Source of the DNA: Dioscorea cayenensis subsp. rotundata
Lineage: Eukaryota > Streptophyta > Magnoliopsida > Dioscoreales > Dioscoreaceae
Reading direction: 5' to 3'
NCBI RefSeq assembly: GCF_009730915.1
Contig: NC_052475.1
Location: 20,828,285 to 20,892,284 of the forward strand
Length of the DNA stretch: 64,000 bases
The translations under genes were made by a program, and so were the position numbers. Below, one piece after another: positions 1-11,484 of the stretch; position 1 is the stretch's first letter; each line of letters begins with the position of its first letter. A model generated the notes under the pieces. It made no database searches, was not told where the DNA came from, and worked only from the letters and a program-made list of their open reading frames with translations.

Positions 1-1134
1 AATCTTTCTATGTGCAAAGGCAAATCTTGATATCAAATCCAGGAGATGAGATTTTTTTGAAAAACAAACACAATGAGTTAATGCTAAATCTCTAAATGGT
101 TGCCTTTCATTCTAATAATGCATGAGTACAAAATATAAGGAGACAAGTTACTACAATTACAAAGTGGTAATAGCCTAATAGGCTAATAGCTCATATGTGA
201 TATGACTGACCCTATGAGGCATTTCTACGAACATGTGCTATGCCAGCACTAGTTAGTGATGAGTCTCATATGAATGACCCTATGAGGCATTTCTACAAAC
301 ATGTGATGTGCTATGCCAGCACCAGTTAGTGATGACTGATCCACATGGACCACATAACATAAATCCAATTAGTAATTAGCCTTATTTATAGCATAACTTC
401 TTGCCATCAATAGATAGATATGGAGAAAAAAAATAGTTCATTAATTATCCTATAAGCTAAACCATCACAAAGTAGCAATGAATGGTGCTCATGCATATGC
501 TGCTGCTAGCCTGCTACCAGGCTACCACTCGTGACTCTACATGATTGTCAGCTGTGATTGAAGCATAAGTGAATTTGCAGATGAATTGATGAAGAGAAGC
601 TGAGTTGCAGTTACTGCTGCTGTCCTGGTGTCTTTAGTTTTGATTAGAAGGGTAATACGGTCTTTTCAGGTGTTTGAATGGTCGTTTTGTTCTTTGAGTT
701 GTGACCGGGAATCAATCAAGGGCTGTGATGAATTTGATCAAGTGGAATGGCATTAGTTTGAGGCAACTACTGAAAAGAGAATGAAGAGAAGCATGGACGG
801 CTGAGATTAAATCATCATGGATGGATAGCTTTAGTTCGAGGCAAGGCAAGTGGATGGATGAAGAGCGGTGGAGCTGGTCTGGTGCAGACGCGTGGAGTAA
901 TGACTCAGCCTTTTTTAGTTTCTTTTTGGTGATCAAAGTTTGTTTAATATAAAGTTAGAGAACAGTTAGTTAATGTTTTTTATGTGTTTTATTGTTCTTC
1001 CTAAGTTTTTCTCAAGTTTTTTATGAGATAGCTCTCTTTGTCGAATTTTCCTGGTTTGTAGAGAGAGAATTTCATTTTGATGTGAATAAGAGACTTGTTT
1101 CTCATGAAGTCTAGATGCTATATAGTGATTATTA
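1..1134. other. Gene-free leading region, LTR-like debris
   Basis: No coding exon is recognisable. Around 192-334 there is an imperfect tandem duplication of about 70 bases: both copies contain a run beginning tgaccctatgaggc and another reading tgctatgccagcac. The first 200 bases and the segment 690-1100 have the look of long terminal repeat sequence (short direct repeats, a late pyrimidine/GA-rich segment), but no TG..CA pair with a target duplication was found, so the LTR reading is only an impression. Confidence 0.35.
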
Positions 1135-3623
1135 GACCCCGTCTGCTACACAACTCAATCCTTAAGGTTTTTTTTCCGGCGGAGGGTGTGGCGGATGTCC
1201 CTCCTCGCTACACCCTGGCGCCACCACTGAATGGAGGGTTGAAAAACCTCCATCTAACCCCCATTTCCAACCCTCCAAAATGGGGTTTTGGAGGGTTGAA
1301 ATTTTTCCATGACCAAAATGCCCCTTTTGAAATCAATTAATTATATGCCTGCCCCCATATACATTTGCTGGTAGGGTTTCCAGCAACCATTTCCAGCTTC
1401 CTCCTCCATATCAACGAATTTCATCTTTGAAGAATCTCAGATCCGGCGCTTCCTCTACAAAGTTCTCCCTTGACTTGATCGAAGTCTTCCAAGGTCAAAA
1501 GCTTTCCAGATGTGTTTTTATAACTTCATTGTTTGCTCTGTGGTGCATCATTTGATTTGGTACCTTGTGTTGCAGGTTTTTCTTCTGTAAATTCCAAGTG
1601 ACTACTCTGGTTCGCATCTCAGAAAGAAATTGGTGAGCTTTTTGAGTGAGTTTCTTTCTCTTTTTATTGTTTTGGTTTCATTGATCATGTCTTGAATTAT
1701 TGCAAGATGATCTTGCTTTGTCCTGTCTTTATCTTCTCTGTTGAAACATGTGGCTGGACTTTTTCTTGAATCACTTTCATTTTTCTTCAGTTGTTCTCTT
1801 ATATGAGCTTATAAATTGAGGTTTGTGTTGTTAAAATATTAGTCTACTCCATGGAATAAATCAGAAAGCTTATAAATTGCATCAAAACATATGTTGTGTG
1901 AAGTAATCGGATTTATTTACATCACCACCGCCTCTATGTTCTATAAATGCAACTAAAAGCCTAAATTAATGGCTTCATTGAACTTTCCTCACCCAGCATC
2001 AAACAAAAACAGTTAAAAAAAAAGCCAATGTATTATTGATTTTGATTAAACATGAGCTCATTTACATAGTCATTGCCTATGTTCGAAATGGGCTTGATTG
2101 GCTGGTCTAGTCCCTGTGCAGCAATAAATGTCAAGGGCTCTCTGCTATGCTCATCTGAAATGAAAAGATTATAAAAGACAGTTTTACACATACATTGAAT
2201 TCGAAGCTGATTATAGTTATATGAAATATTCACAGAATATGCACAAGTAACTTTCTCAAAATTAAAACTAACTTTCCATTGTAAGGATATTACTAAACTT
2301 TCCATTGTATAGATAACTTACACTTGATAATCTAGCAAAAAAATATGAAAAGAGGTTATCATGGGTTCTTTGCTTTGATCTCCAAGTCCCAATCCTAAAT
2401 GACCTAATGAAGGCAGCACAAATTCTAATTTATAACACAGGCTCCAGGAAATTCAGACAGTCATTCACCAAATGCAAATGATTTCTAGGTAGCATGTATG
2501 AAATTGACTTGATTCATCAAGGAGAGACAAAACAAGTTAAATAATTTGGCTATATCAATATCCCATTAACCTCAATTGCAACTATTATACTAGTGCTATA
2601 AGATGTCACTCTTTAGTAGGTCATAAGCATAAAGACTATATATATGTATCTGATATTATGTTGGTTGTCTGGTCTGGTTTGAGATCAATGCAGAACATGC
2701 AACAATGCCATTAAACCATTGGCATCTATAAAAGGGGCTAATCTAGCTTGTGACTGCACCTAACATTGCTCCAATTGTAACTATAGAACCAAAAACTGCA
2801 AACTGCAAGATTGCCAAGAAAAACTCATACTTAGAAGTTTGTGAGTTGAATAATTTCCAAGTCCAACTGTATAGCCTTAAGCTTAATTTTTATTTGGACA
2901 TCAGTGATGATTTCCTTTTCTTTTCCTCGAGCAAAAACTCATCCGGTAGATGTTTTCTATTCGAACATTAAGACGAAATTAGTGATGTCTATGGGATCAT
3001 ATTTTTTTATTTTTGGAAATAACTATGCTTCAATTTTTTTTTCTTTTACTTTGGTATTTTTTTGTGATAAATAATGCTTCATAATTGTGAAAGGATATTA
3101 TTGTGAAAGGAGTTGAATGAGTTGTTGTTTTTTATTGGTTTGTGTTTTTTCATTTGTTTTGTTAGGGAGAGTGTTGTATTCTTAATGGTTGCTTATAATT
3201 TTTTCATTGTTTTGTTATGTTGGTGTGTGTTTTCATTTTTTATGATGTGTAATTTTGTAGGAGGGTTTTTATGATATTATTTTGTAAAATCATGATATAT
3301 ATAGCTCTATATTGGAATAAAATAGTAAAATATTGTAAATTATTAAATAAGAATATTTAATTAACAAAAAAAAATATTTTATGTGTAAAATTAGAATAAA
3401 ATATAATTTATAGCTTTAAGGGCATTTTAGTAATTTTCATATAAAACCTTACATTCTATTACCCTCAATCTAAACACTATGAGGTTTGATAACCTTCATT
3501 TACCTTACTTTCAATCCAAACAAAGTATAACTTAAAACCTCCTTTTATATTATTTTACCTTACTTTCCCTACTCTACCTTGCTTTACAAAACTTTTCTTC
3601 ACCTCATCCAAGCAAGTCCCTAA
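1135..3623. mobile_element. Candidate degenerate TIR transposon with untranslated-exon-like interior
   Basis: The right edge (3597-3623) reads as the end of a Tourist/PIF-like element: reverse-complemented it is TTA followed by gggacttgcttggatg. The two flanks share subterminal features: a stretch equivalent to 'tgaccaaaatgcccc' near 1310 on the left and its inverted counterpart 'agggcattttagtaat' near 3420 on the right. The left terminus itself could not be matched base for base. The interior at 1370-1660 looks like a spliced 5' leader (CT-rich, candidate gt and cag sites), but no open frame of note follows. The call rests on symmetry and is tentative. Confidence 0.3.
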
Positions 3624-3785
3624 GGTTTACATATGCTCCTCCATCCGGCCAACTTGCTACTAGACTTGTCTATATTAACCCTAAACTAAAGAAAATTCCT
3701 TCGAATGCAATCAATTGCTTTAATGACCCAAGTAGATAGACATCTAGTGGGTAGGTATTGCAGATAACACCAAGTTAATTAGGGT

Positions 3786-3899
3786 AAGTCTACCCCCAAT
3801 TAAGAAAAGATTAGACTGCCAATATGATGAGTTTTATAATCTAAGTCTACCCTCAATTAAGAGGAGTTTAGACTTCCAAAAAGATAAGTTTTAGGATCC
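3786..3899. repeat. Two-copy tandem duplication, 57-base period
   Basis: Two adjacent diverged copies each begin aagtctacc and continue caattaagaRgaK-tttagac. They start at 3786 and 3843. The rest of 3624-4437 is AT-rich intergenic DNA downstream (3') of the minus-strand inositol oxygenase gene, with no gene seen. Confidence 0.6.
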
Positions 3900-4365
3900 A
3901 CGAAATGGTCCTTCCCTCTACGACAAATAGATCATAAACATACTAAAAATGACGCATCCTACAGGACTACACGTCAGCGACCAAAACCAACATAAGGAAT
4001 ATTTTATGTTTTGTTTGTCTATGCCACCAAGTGCAAACTTTTATTTTTTTTAATTTTGTAAAAAAATATGGATGATATTCCATTTTAAGTGGGTAATTTT
4101 TTATTTTTTATATGGAAAAATTACAATACTTTTAAAAAGCACTATAAAAATGTGAAATTTTAAATCCAATTATATTTAAAAAAATCAGAAAATGGGAAAT
4201 TTAAAATCCAACAATAAAAATCCATGAATAAAATCAACACAGGCTTGCTTGCAATGAAAACACCCATAAAAGCATAATTAATCAAATGGAAACTTTGATC
4301 ATTATTGAGATAATTCATTGAAATACAAAATATATATTCAGATTACATAACTTGATAATGATTAT

Positions 4366-4399
<34 letters not shown>
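4366..4399. repeat. (AATC)n microsatellite
   Basis: About eight uninterrupted copies of the tetramer aatc/caat, lying about 40 bases beyond the stop codon of the minus-strand inositol oxygenase gene and therefore probably inside its 3' untranslated region. Confidence 0.9.
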
Positions 4400-4402
<3 letters not shown>

Positions 4403-4437
4403 GTCTCTTATTGAAGAATGATCCAATGTTCTCTTCT

Positions 4438-6179
4438 TCACCACCTCAGCTTAGCCGGAAAATACTGTTAAAAATATTTAAAAAATAAAATTAGAAAGAA
4501 CACATATAATTACAGCATTAAAAATTAAATTAAAATTACTAACCTTTTCAATCAAAGATAAGTAATATGGCTTCACCTTCTCCACGTCAATTCTAACCTT
4601 ACTCTTGCTATAAAGATCATATTTGCTGCAATTAAATGGTAATTATCAGTTAAAAGATTAATTTTTTTTTCCATACAAAACAATTAATTACATATATAAA
4701 TAATAATTTCTCACTTAAAAATATGCAGCCATTGCAAGTTCTCCTTGTCCTCTTCATTCATTAAATAACTATAAGCTCCATGTTTGTGCAATGCTGAAAC
4801 ACAAACACATGAACAGAAAAATTAAGCAATATCAGTAACAAAATTCATGTAATTTTATTATTTTTTACTGATGTGAATTAAGTTTGCAGAAAAATTACGG
4901 TAAAACGAATGATATCTGATGATGAAAAGCCCAGCAGAAGGAAGAGTTGTTTTGTTCTCTTTAGCCACCTGCAGTAATTAATCAATGAAAAAAAAAAATT
5001 ACATTCACATTCACATTCACATTAACAAACATATCGAATTTTCGATGAATATCATAAAACTATTACCAAATACATATAATCATCATGTCCCCAAGACATC
5101 AACACATTGCCAAGTCCACATCCTTCAGAATAAACTCCAAGTTTAGTGTTGTATTTCGGATTACCGAAATCTGGATTTTGCTTAAAATACTGCAATTCAT
5201 CAACCAAACAAACAAAATTCAGAGATTGTGTTCTATAAATAAGTGAATTAATTGAATTGGATTGAATTGAATGAAACCAAACCTTATGATGAACATTTGA
5301 TTCATCAAATGCACAACCAACAGGGAATGAATCACCAACAACTGCCCATTGAGGAAGTTCTCCAAATTTTTTATGCAAAAGAACTTTTCCTAAATCTGTT
5401 AAACATATTATTATTCTTTACATAAGAACACAAACACAGAATTATATTAAAAAAAAAAATACTAAAATGAAGAAGAAGATTTTGTGAAAAATATTAGTAC
5501 CATGAATAAGACCAGTTAAATGAAGCCAATCTTCATCAGGGTAATCCTTTCTAATGGCTTCAGCAGTCTGCAACAAGTGTTCAATCTGTGGTTCATCGAG
5601 ATCGGGATCACTTTCATCAACAAACTCATTAAGCAATTCACAGCATTCCCAAATGCTCATCTCCACTCTATTCAATTTCCCATAATCTTCTCTCATCTTC
5701 TTCACCTGTTGCATAAAAATAAAATTTCAGAGCTTGTTTTTGGCGTTGCTTTTATTTTTACTTTAAACAAGACTTACAAATTCATAACACTGATTAATGT
5801 GGTTGTTCTTGTAGAACTCCTCCACTGTTTTCTTCCTTTCTGATTCAGCTTCATAATCCCTACAAAATTCATTAATTCATTAATTATCAACAGAAACAAA
5901 ATACAAAATATAAAATTTAGAAAGAAAAAAAAAATGTACCTGTTTTATTCAAAAATGTACCTGAAAGTTTGCCCAAAAGAGTTGATCTGAGGAACAACAA
6001 AACCTCCATCTAAAACAAAGTCACCAGAAACAAGACTCTTCTCCTCCCTTCCAGCTTCTAAACAAACCAATTTTTTAAAAAAAACACTTGAGAAAAAAAA
6101 AACAAAATTAAAAACATATTAAAAAAATCAACAAATAAGAAAACAAACCATTGAGTGGTTGCTCAATCACAATAGTCAT
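4438..6179 (-). CDS. MIOX: Inositol oxygenase (myo-inositol oxygenase), complete, 10 exons
   Basis: Non-haem di-iron enzyme that cleaves myo-inositol with O2 to D-glucuronate, feeding UDP-glucuronate and cell-wall precursors; the family is cytosolic. Exons (minus strand): 6179-6149, 6057-5961, 5859-5778, 5705-5501, 5395-5283, 5189-5067, 4968-4899, 4793-4715, 4625-4544, 4464-4438. All introns are GT-AG and the frame closes exactly to 302 residues, the usual plant size. Metal ligands known from mammalian MIOX all align: H113, H138-D139 (in LIHDLGK), H211 (in SWGHDDYMY), H237 (in RYHSFYP) and D270 (in NKYDLYSK). The C-terminus YFPAKLRW is family-typical. The start is the first ATG downstream of a TATA box. 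A duplicated splice-donor sequence follows exon 2. The family identity is secure; the exon boundaries are read by eye. Confidence 0.97.
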
Positions 6180-6237
6180 CTTCTTCTTCTTCTACTTTTT
6201 CTTTGTGTTTGTGTATTGAGTTTGGATGTTGAGGAAG

Positions 6238-6245
6238 TATTTATA
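6238..6245 (-). promoter_or_regulatory. Probable TATA box of the inositol oxygenase gene
   Basis: On the minus strand the sequence is TATAAATA in a CT-rich context, about 60 bases upstream of the start codon at 6179. A leader of roughly 30 bases is implied. No other TATA-like site lies between it and the ATG. Confidence 0.65.
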
Positions 6246-7458
6246 GGAGAGGAAAAAAACAGAGTTTTTTTTTTAAAAAAGATAAAGGATTAATAGATAA
6301 AGAATAGATTAAATATTAATTAGATGTTAATTAAGAGGATTTAAAAAAATTAGAAATAAATAGAAAGAATGAGTCAGTGCTGGCGTGGAAGTCCAACTGA
6401 AAAACGCGCGGAGTTGGGAAATGAGAGGAAAAAAAAATCTCTGGTTCTGTTAACAGCTGAGAAGTGGGCCCCAGATGATGTGGCTCCGACTCAAATGTCT
6501 TCAAAGTTCAAAGCACGCTTTCAATTGACCCACCAAACTCATTTAATAATTATTAAAAAAATAATAATAATTTTAATTTTTTATTTGGTTATGGATTTGG
6601 ATAATAAATACAAAAAAAAATGAAATTAAGGATAAATTTAAAATATTTAATGTGCAACTTTTATACGGTTAATTAATATATGGAATAAATTTTGCATTCT
6701 GAAGTATATTTCTTTTTGTTTTTGTTTGATATTTTATTAATGATTAATGAATGCATTCTTACCTGTATCCGATTACTTCCTGGAACTTATTTTTTGAGAT
6801 ATAAAATAAATTTGAAATATATATATTTATTTATTTAGAGATAAATCTTATCTTAATTAAGATGCGGTAAATTTAATATGATTGTATTTCTATTCTAATT
6901 TGTATCTTCTTATCAACGTTGACATAAATTTGGGATATAAATATGCTATTTTATACATTTTATTATTATTTTAGTAAATAATAAATATTACTTACTATTT
7001 AAAATATAATCAAAATTACTTAAAATATAAATTTAAACTTCAGTACCCTGAGGCAAATTTATCCTTATCCCAACCAACATAGCTAATTTATCCTTAATCT
7101 AATTAGTGTAATAATTAGTAAATTTTAGAGATAATAACTACTAATTGATGTTATCATTACTTGAAATTTAATACTCATTATTATTAAATTTTTTATTAAA
7201 GAAAGTAGCAAGACAGTTTTTGTTTCTTGTAGGGAAAAATTTCAACAAATTGATTTATTCTTGGTATCATCTTTGGGATTATTGTAATGGAAAAGGACTT
7301 GGATTTTTTAGTCTGAGAAAGTCTTACTGATGTAATGATGTTTAAAAGTAAAACTAGGTCTTTATCAAATAAATAGATAAATGATGTTTAAGTTTGTAAG
7401 ATGAATGGTTGAATTTTATTATCTAATAAGTTACAATATTTTTGTAGTTATTTTGTAC
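6246..7458. other. AT-rich intergenic region upstream of the inositol oxygenase gene
   Basis: The first part (6370-6500) is locally GC-richer, with ggcgtgg, cgcgcgg and gtgggcccc, and probably belongs to the promoter of the minus-strand gene. The remainder is featureless AT-rich DNA without a recognisable gene or transposon end. Confidence 0.5.
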
Positions 7459-8620
7459 AGATAATTACCTATAAGTCTCTCTATAGTTTGCACATACCCT
7501 AAAAACCCTTGAAGTTTGCTTATCCCTCATAGATCCCTCTTTTTCAATAAAATCCCCATTAAGTCTAGATGCCAGTAATGGAGATGACTGTGCAGTTAAG
7601 TGGCCGCGGAAATGACCTCTCGCCTCTTGTTTAACTTCCATTCTTCACGACTTTCTTCGAGACTTTGCCAACAGAAGTTCTCTTTGCACTCTCTCCTACA
7701 AAAACCCTTGTTCAACTTCCATTTTTCTTCTCCTTCTTCTTTGGCCGACAATTTTCTTCAAGAGACGTTGCCAATTAATCGGAGTTCTCTTGGCACTCTC
7801 GGCTTTCAACCGAAGTTCCCACAAACTCGTGAGCCTTTCTGCAAGCCAAAAACCAAGCAAAAAGTAAAAAGAAGTTATTGTGTGTTTTTCGTGTGTATTT
7901 TTTTTTTCCTGTGTAGAATCCGAATTTCTGCGGTGTTTAGAACGATAATGGGTTTTAGGCTTTCATGTGTATTATTTGGGGTTTTTAGATTTTTCTGTAT
8001 AATATACATTTTTTCCTGTGTAAAATATCTTCTTTCTCTTTTTGTGTAGATTCTGACTTTCGGCAGTGTCTCTAATGGTTCAAGATTGGAGATAGCATGC
8101 TGGCGCAGTCATTATGGGCATCCCTTGAGTGGGAGACATTGTCTCCTTCAGGTACGAGAATGACTCATCTGACTTTGAGTGTGCCTACCTAAACAAAATG
8201 CACAACCAGTATCACAATGCCATCAAAGATAATCTATTTAGACTTATTCAGGCAAGTTCGGAATAGAGGAAACTTTTGCGAAGCTCCTCGTCATGTTCTT
8301 TATAACCACCATCTTTTTGCCGAACATCTTCTTTTAGAATACCTCCCACAACAACAAAAAGGAGGCAAAGAAGAAGAACAACAACAAAGAGAAGAAGAAG
8401 AAGAAGAGAAAAAGGGAGGAAAAGAGGGGCATTTCTGCCATTACGAGAAAAATGAGTGACAGATGTCACGGCTGGGAAGTGCAAATGTCAAAGGGACTTG
8501 AAAGGAAAAATAAAACTTTGTAAGGATTTATAAATAAATTTTTCTATTTTGTATTAAAGTGGAAATTGACCTATGAATGTGTATATATATGTATATATAT
8601 ATATATTGTAGTGGGCGCAT
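7459..8620 (+). mobile_element. Possible gene-fragment-carrying (Pack-type) element
   Basis: The segment is bounded by two roughly inverted, diverged ends: ~7465-7560 (ctataagtctctctat ... cccttgaag) and ~8480-8545 (cttgaaagg ... aaactttgtaagg). Inside, an ATG at 7612 opens about 83 codons rich in Ser, Arg, Leu and Phe with almost no acidic residues, resembling an organelle presequence. They end at a plausible donor (caaaaa|gtaaaaag, 7862). The reading shows an internal duplication (a LLFNFHSS-like piece repeated as PLFNFHFSS). Later segments (8090-8280) have exon-like composition but no intact frame, then a GAA/CAA-rich low-complexity run. I do not recognise the captured gene, if it is one. 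It could also be an ordinary dead gene. Confidence 0.3.
8345..8425. repeat. CAA/GAA low-complexity tract
   Basis: Purine-rich imperfect triplet repeat (caacaacaa, gaagaagaagaag). It generates long but meaningless open frames on both strands. Confidence 0.8.
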
Positions 8621-8938
8621 CTTTCTACAAACGTACCTAGAATTGACCTATGAATTCTATTAAAAATTCATTTTTGAGCCATTTGATTCAAATATAACAG
8701 CTACAAAACATCTATTTGCTTTAACCTGTAAACAGTGTCCATGCATGGTACTATAAAAATAGTTTCATAGTAAAAAAGTGGGATACACAGTATTTTAATA
8801 AAAATTGTCTGATCAAGATCGTACTAGGACAATAGTGGCCGTCGAGGCAAAGCCACATGGTGGAGAATGGGGCAATTATAATTTGATATTAAATCTATTT
8901 AATAATAATTTAATTAGTCGATATACTAATTATTCTTG

Positions 8939-9702
8939 ACTCTCGTTATTTGGCCCAAGGCTTACGGACATGCCCAAGCTTGGCCCAAGTTGGATCCAAA
9001 CCTGATTCAAAGTCAATGTTTGACGGACCAGTCTAAGCCCGACCCAAATAAACCTTGGATTGGATATGGATATCATTTTTAAGTGATGGACCGGCCTGCG
9101 GTCCAGCCCCTTTTGGACTTTTTTTTGGCTTGATCCAACATGCCGACCCATGATCTGGCTCATTGGATTTATTACTAAATATTAATAATAAAAATTAAAA
9201 AATATCACAATTGATAAATTGATTGAAATAAGCCCATAGGAAGCTAATTAGCTAAGTGATTAATTATCATGGACCAATCTCATGAGTCAATGTAATGCCA
9301 ACCAACAACTTCCTCCATGATTTATTTTGGAAAATGGTTGTATTTCATTGATCATTGTACATAGAGGTCGAATTTTATGTAGAATGGAACAAAATTGCAT
9401 ATGATTGACAAATGAGAATGTGCTAATATAATATGTACTTATATTGTAGTGATGCAATATATTTCTCAAGTAAAAATATAATAATACTAATCAATTAATA
9501 AAATTATTTGATTTAATTTTTTATTATCAAATTATTACAAAGTTTAATAAAGTAAAATTAACAAAGAAAATAACAACGGGCCCGATTTGAGCCAATTCTA
9601 ACGAGCCGATCCTGGCCCAATCCAATAATTGATTAAAAGAGCTAAGGCCATGGATTTCATATTTCAAATTTGGGTGGCCCAACCCGGCCCAATAATGAGA
9701 GT
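8939..9702. mobile_element. Short non-autonomous element with GGCCC-rich subterminal repeats
   Basis: An inverted repeat pairs 8939-8956 (actctcgttatttggccc) with 9686-9702 (ggcccaataatgagagt), two mismatches and one length difference. Just inside both ends are many copies of ggccc/gggcc (8952, 8972, 9013, 9117, 9581, 9613, 9677, 9687), as is common in non-autonomous hAT elements. No reliable target duplication was identified, so the class is inferred. Confidence 0.45.
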
Positions 9703-9894
9703 GAATTATTCTCTATCTATTTTACAATTGGCCGCCTTAATTTTTTATTAACTAAAAATAAAATGAGACTTGAGTCTCATCTTATCAAATAAGGAAGCCA
9801 TGACTTTGGTTTGATTGAAATTAAATTTATTTAATATTTGCTTATTTATTTAATGTCTTAACTTTAACTTTACTTTTACTAAATTCAATTGCAG

Positions 9895-10065
9895 TTGCGG
9901 AGAGGTTTTCATTGCAATGAAGATTGTGAAAACTCAATTAAGTAATAGAATTGGTGATCAATTCTTAGCTAATTGCTTGGTGTCATACATTGAGAAAGAT
10001 ATCTTTAATTGTATAGATATATCATAAAACAATTATTCATTATTTTCAAAATATTAAAACTCGTA
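9895..10065 (+). pseudogene. hAT transposase C-terminal fragment (dimerisation region), frameshifted
   Basis: Corresponds to the last ~50 codons of the hAT transposase remnant at 18703-19374: conserved stretches equivalent to ERVFSAMKTVKT, NRISDQFL and IEKDIF are readable. One base is missing near 9910, which shifts the frame, and a TAA follows at 10025. It cannot encode a functional domain and is best seen as the 3' relic of a deleted copy. Confidence 0.75.
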
Positions 10066-10283
10066 GAGGTCAATTATGTATTTACTTTTGTTGATACTTT
10101 GTAGTACTTATTTATGTAAAATATTTTTTTAAAAAAAATTATATAATTTTAATTATATTTAAACTTTGATTTATTAAGTTTCATTTACCACCCATGTCTA
10201 TGGTTTTTGGCTCCACCATTGGTTGAAGCACCAATGCCAATAGTGTTAGTATTTTATTATATACTTCTCGGAAATTTGTTTGC

Positions 10284-10285
<2 letters not shown>

Positions 10286-10322
<37 letters not shown>

Positions 10323-10323
10323 T
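10286..10323. repeat. (ATT)n microsatellite
   Basis: About twelve copies of att. It lies in gene-free DNA just beyond the hAT fragment. Confidence 0.9.
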
Positions 10324-11390
10324 ATGATTTTGGGATTTAAATGCATGAAGTTTATAACAAGTTACATTAGGTTCTAGTTTTTATATCTAATTTTTAAAAT
10401 TGCAAGGGGTTATATAAAACTATCACACAATTAGCCGACACCAGAAACAATAAAATAGCAAGTTGAATGTTGATTTTCTGCTAGTACCAGTGGAAACAAG
10501 AGGATAAAATATTTCTAATTCAAGTGAACTTATTTAGAATATAGCATTGGAAGTGAGATATATTTTTGAACAAGGTCAATGATTTAAGGAATATTTAAAA
10601 TTACGTAAATATTTATTTATTAAAATATGTATTAAAAATAGAGACAATAATACAAATCACTTACATTGCTAATTGAAAAAAACAAGAAAAAAATTGATGA
10701 CTTTTTAGCCTATTGACACATGGTCTTCTGCGTAGGCTATTCGTATTATTGTTGGGAAGACGAGTTCAAACATCATCTTTACACAAAATAAAAATATAAG
10801 TATGTTGAAAATATTAATTTTATATTTTATATGGTTTTTTCATATGATTTCTCTACTTTATAAAAAATAAAGATTGAATTCAAATAATTTTTTTTTTCAA
10901 CTAATCCTTTGAGGAATTACGTCTACCACTAAAATGAATTGAGTTGGAGAAAACAATTTTTTAAATTAAAACTTTTATAATTATAAAATAAGTATTAGGA
11001 TTTTGTTTTTTAAAGCAAGTCAGTAATTAATGCTAAACAACATGTTGCAAAAAAGCTAAATTTTTTTTGATTTATTAGTACCGAATTTTCTGCGTAAGGT
11101 GTTTGTGTCTTTGTTTAGAAGGCGAATTTAAACCGTGTTAAATATAAATAGTTTAATATATTAATTTTTTGTATGTGTATATCTTTGATATGCCTTATCC
11201 ACATTTGTTATAAAATAAATAAATAAAAAAATAGAGTGTCGCATAGAAAGTGACTTCCATATATAGTCCGTGGCATCCATATGGGATTATTTTTAGATGG
11301 TTGTACGTGCTAATAATAATAATAAAAAAAATTATATCTACAAGTTGGTATATTTTTAAACAAAAAAACTGTTAAAATGCCTAAGTACTA
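10324..11390. repeat. Gene-free AT-rich DNA with a dispersed, diverged repeat pair
   Basis: Segments near 10700-10790 and 11050-11140 are related: both contain ttctgcgta, then a G/T-rich stretch, then gaagRcgaRttYaaac, and both are followed by aaatataa. The shared gagttcaaac-like core resembles a degenerate RNA polymerase III B box, so a SINE origin is possible but not shown. No gene is seen. Confidence 0.4.
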
Positions 11391-11442
11391 ATAATATTAA
11401 TATTAATATTAATATTAATATTAATATTAATATTAATTAATA
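11391..11442. repeat. (TTAATA)n microsatellite
   Basis: About eight copies of a hexamer ttaata, directly before the 820-bp MITE. Confidence 0.9.
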
Positions 11443-11484
11443 TACATTGTTTTTATTAATAAGACAAATTCCACAACCATAAAC

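Larger units (their letters stand above)
8834..10221 (+). mobile_element. Degenerate hAT element of the TTF-type family, possible extent
   Basis: The 3' part is firm: 9858-10221 aligns with the 3' end of the larger hAT element of this window (19185-19545), covering the last transposase codons, the untranslated tail and a terminus ggctccaccattg. A candidate 5' terminus at 8834 (tagtggccg...aaagccac, then ggggcaatt) resembles that family's start cagtggcggagccac. The 8-base flanks of the two ends do not match, so whether both ends belong to one insertion is unsettled. An inverted-repeat element (8939-9702) lies between them. Confidence 0.45.

Noticed and set aside
8217..8484. Open frames on both strands
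   Set aside because: Produced by GAA/CAA low-complexity sequence; no domain or codon bias.
8893..9723. Possible 8-bp duplication atctattt around the GGCCC-rich element
   Set aside because: The word is common in this AT-rich DNA and its positions do not fit the inverted-repeat ends.
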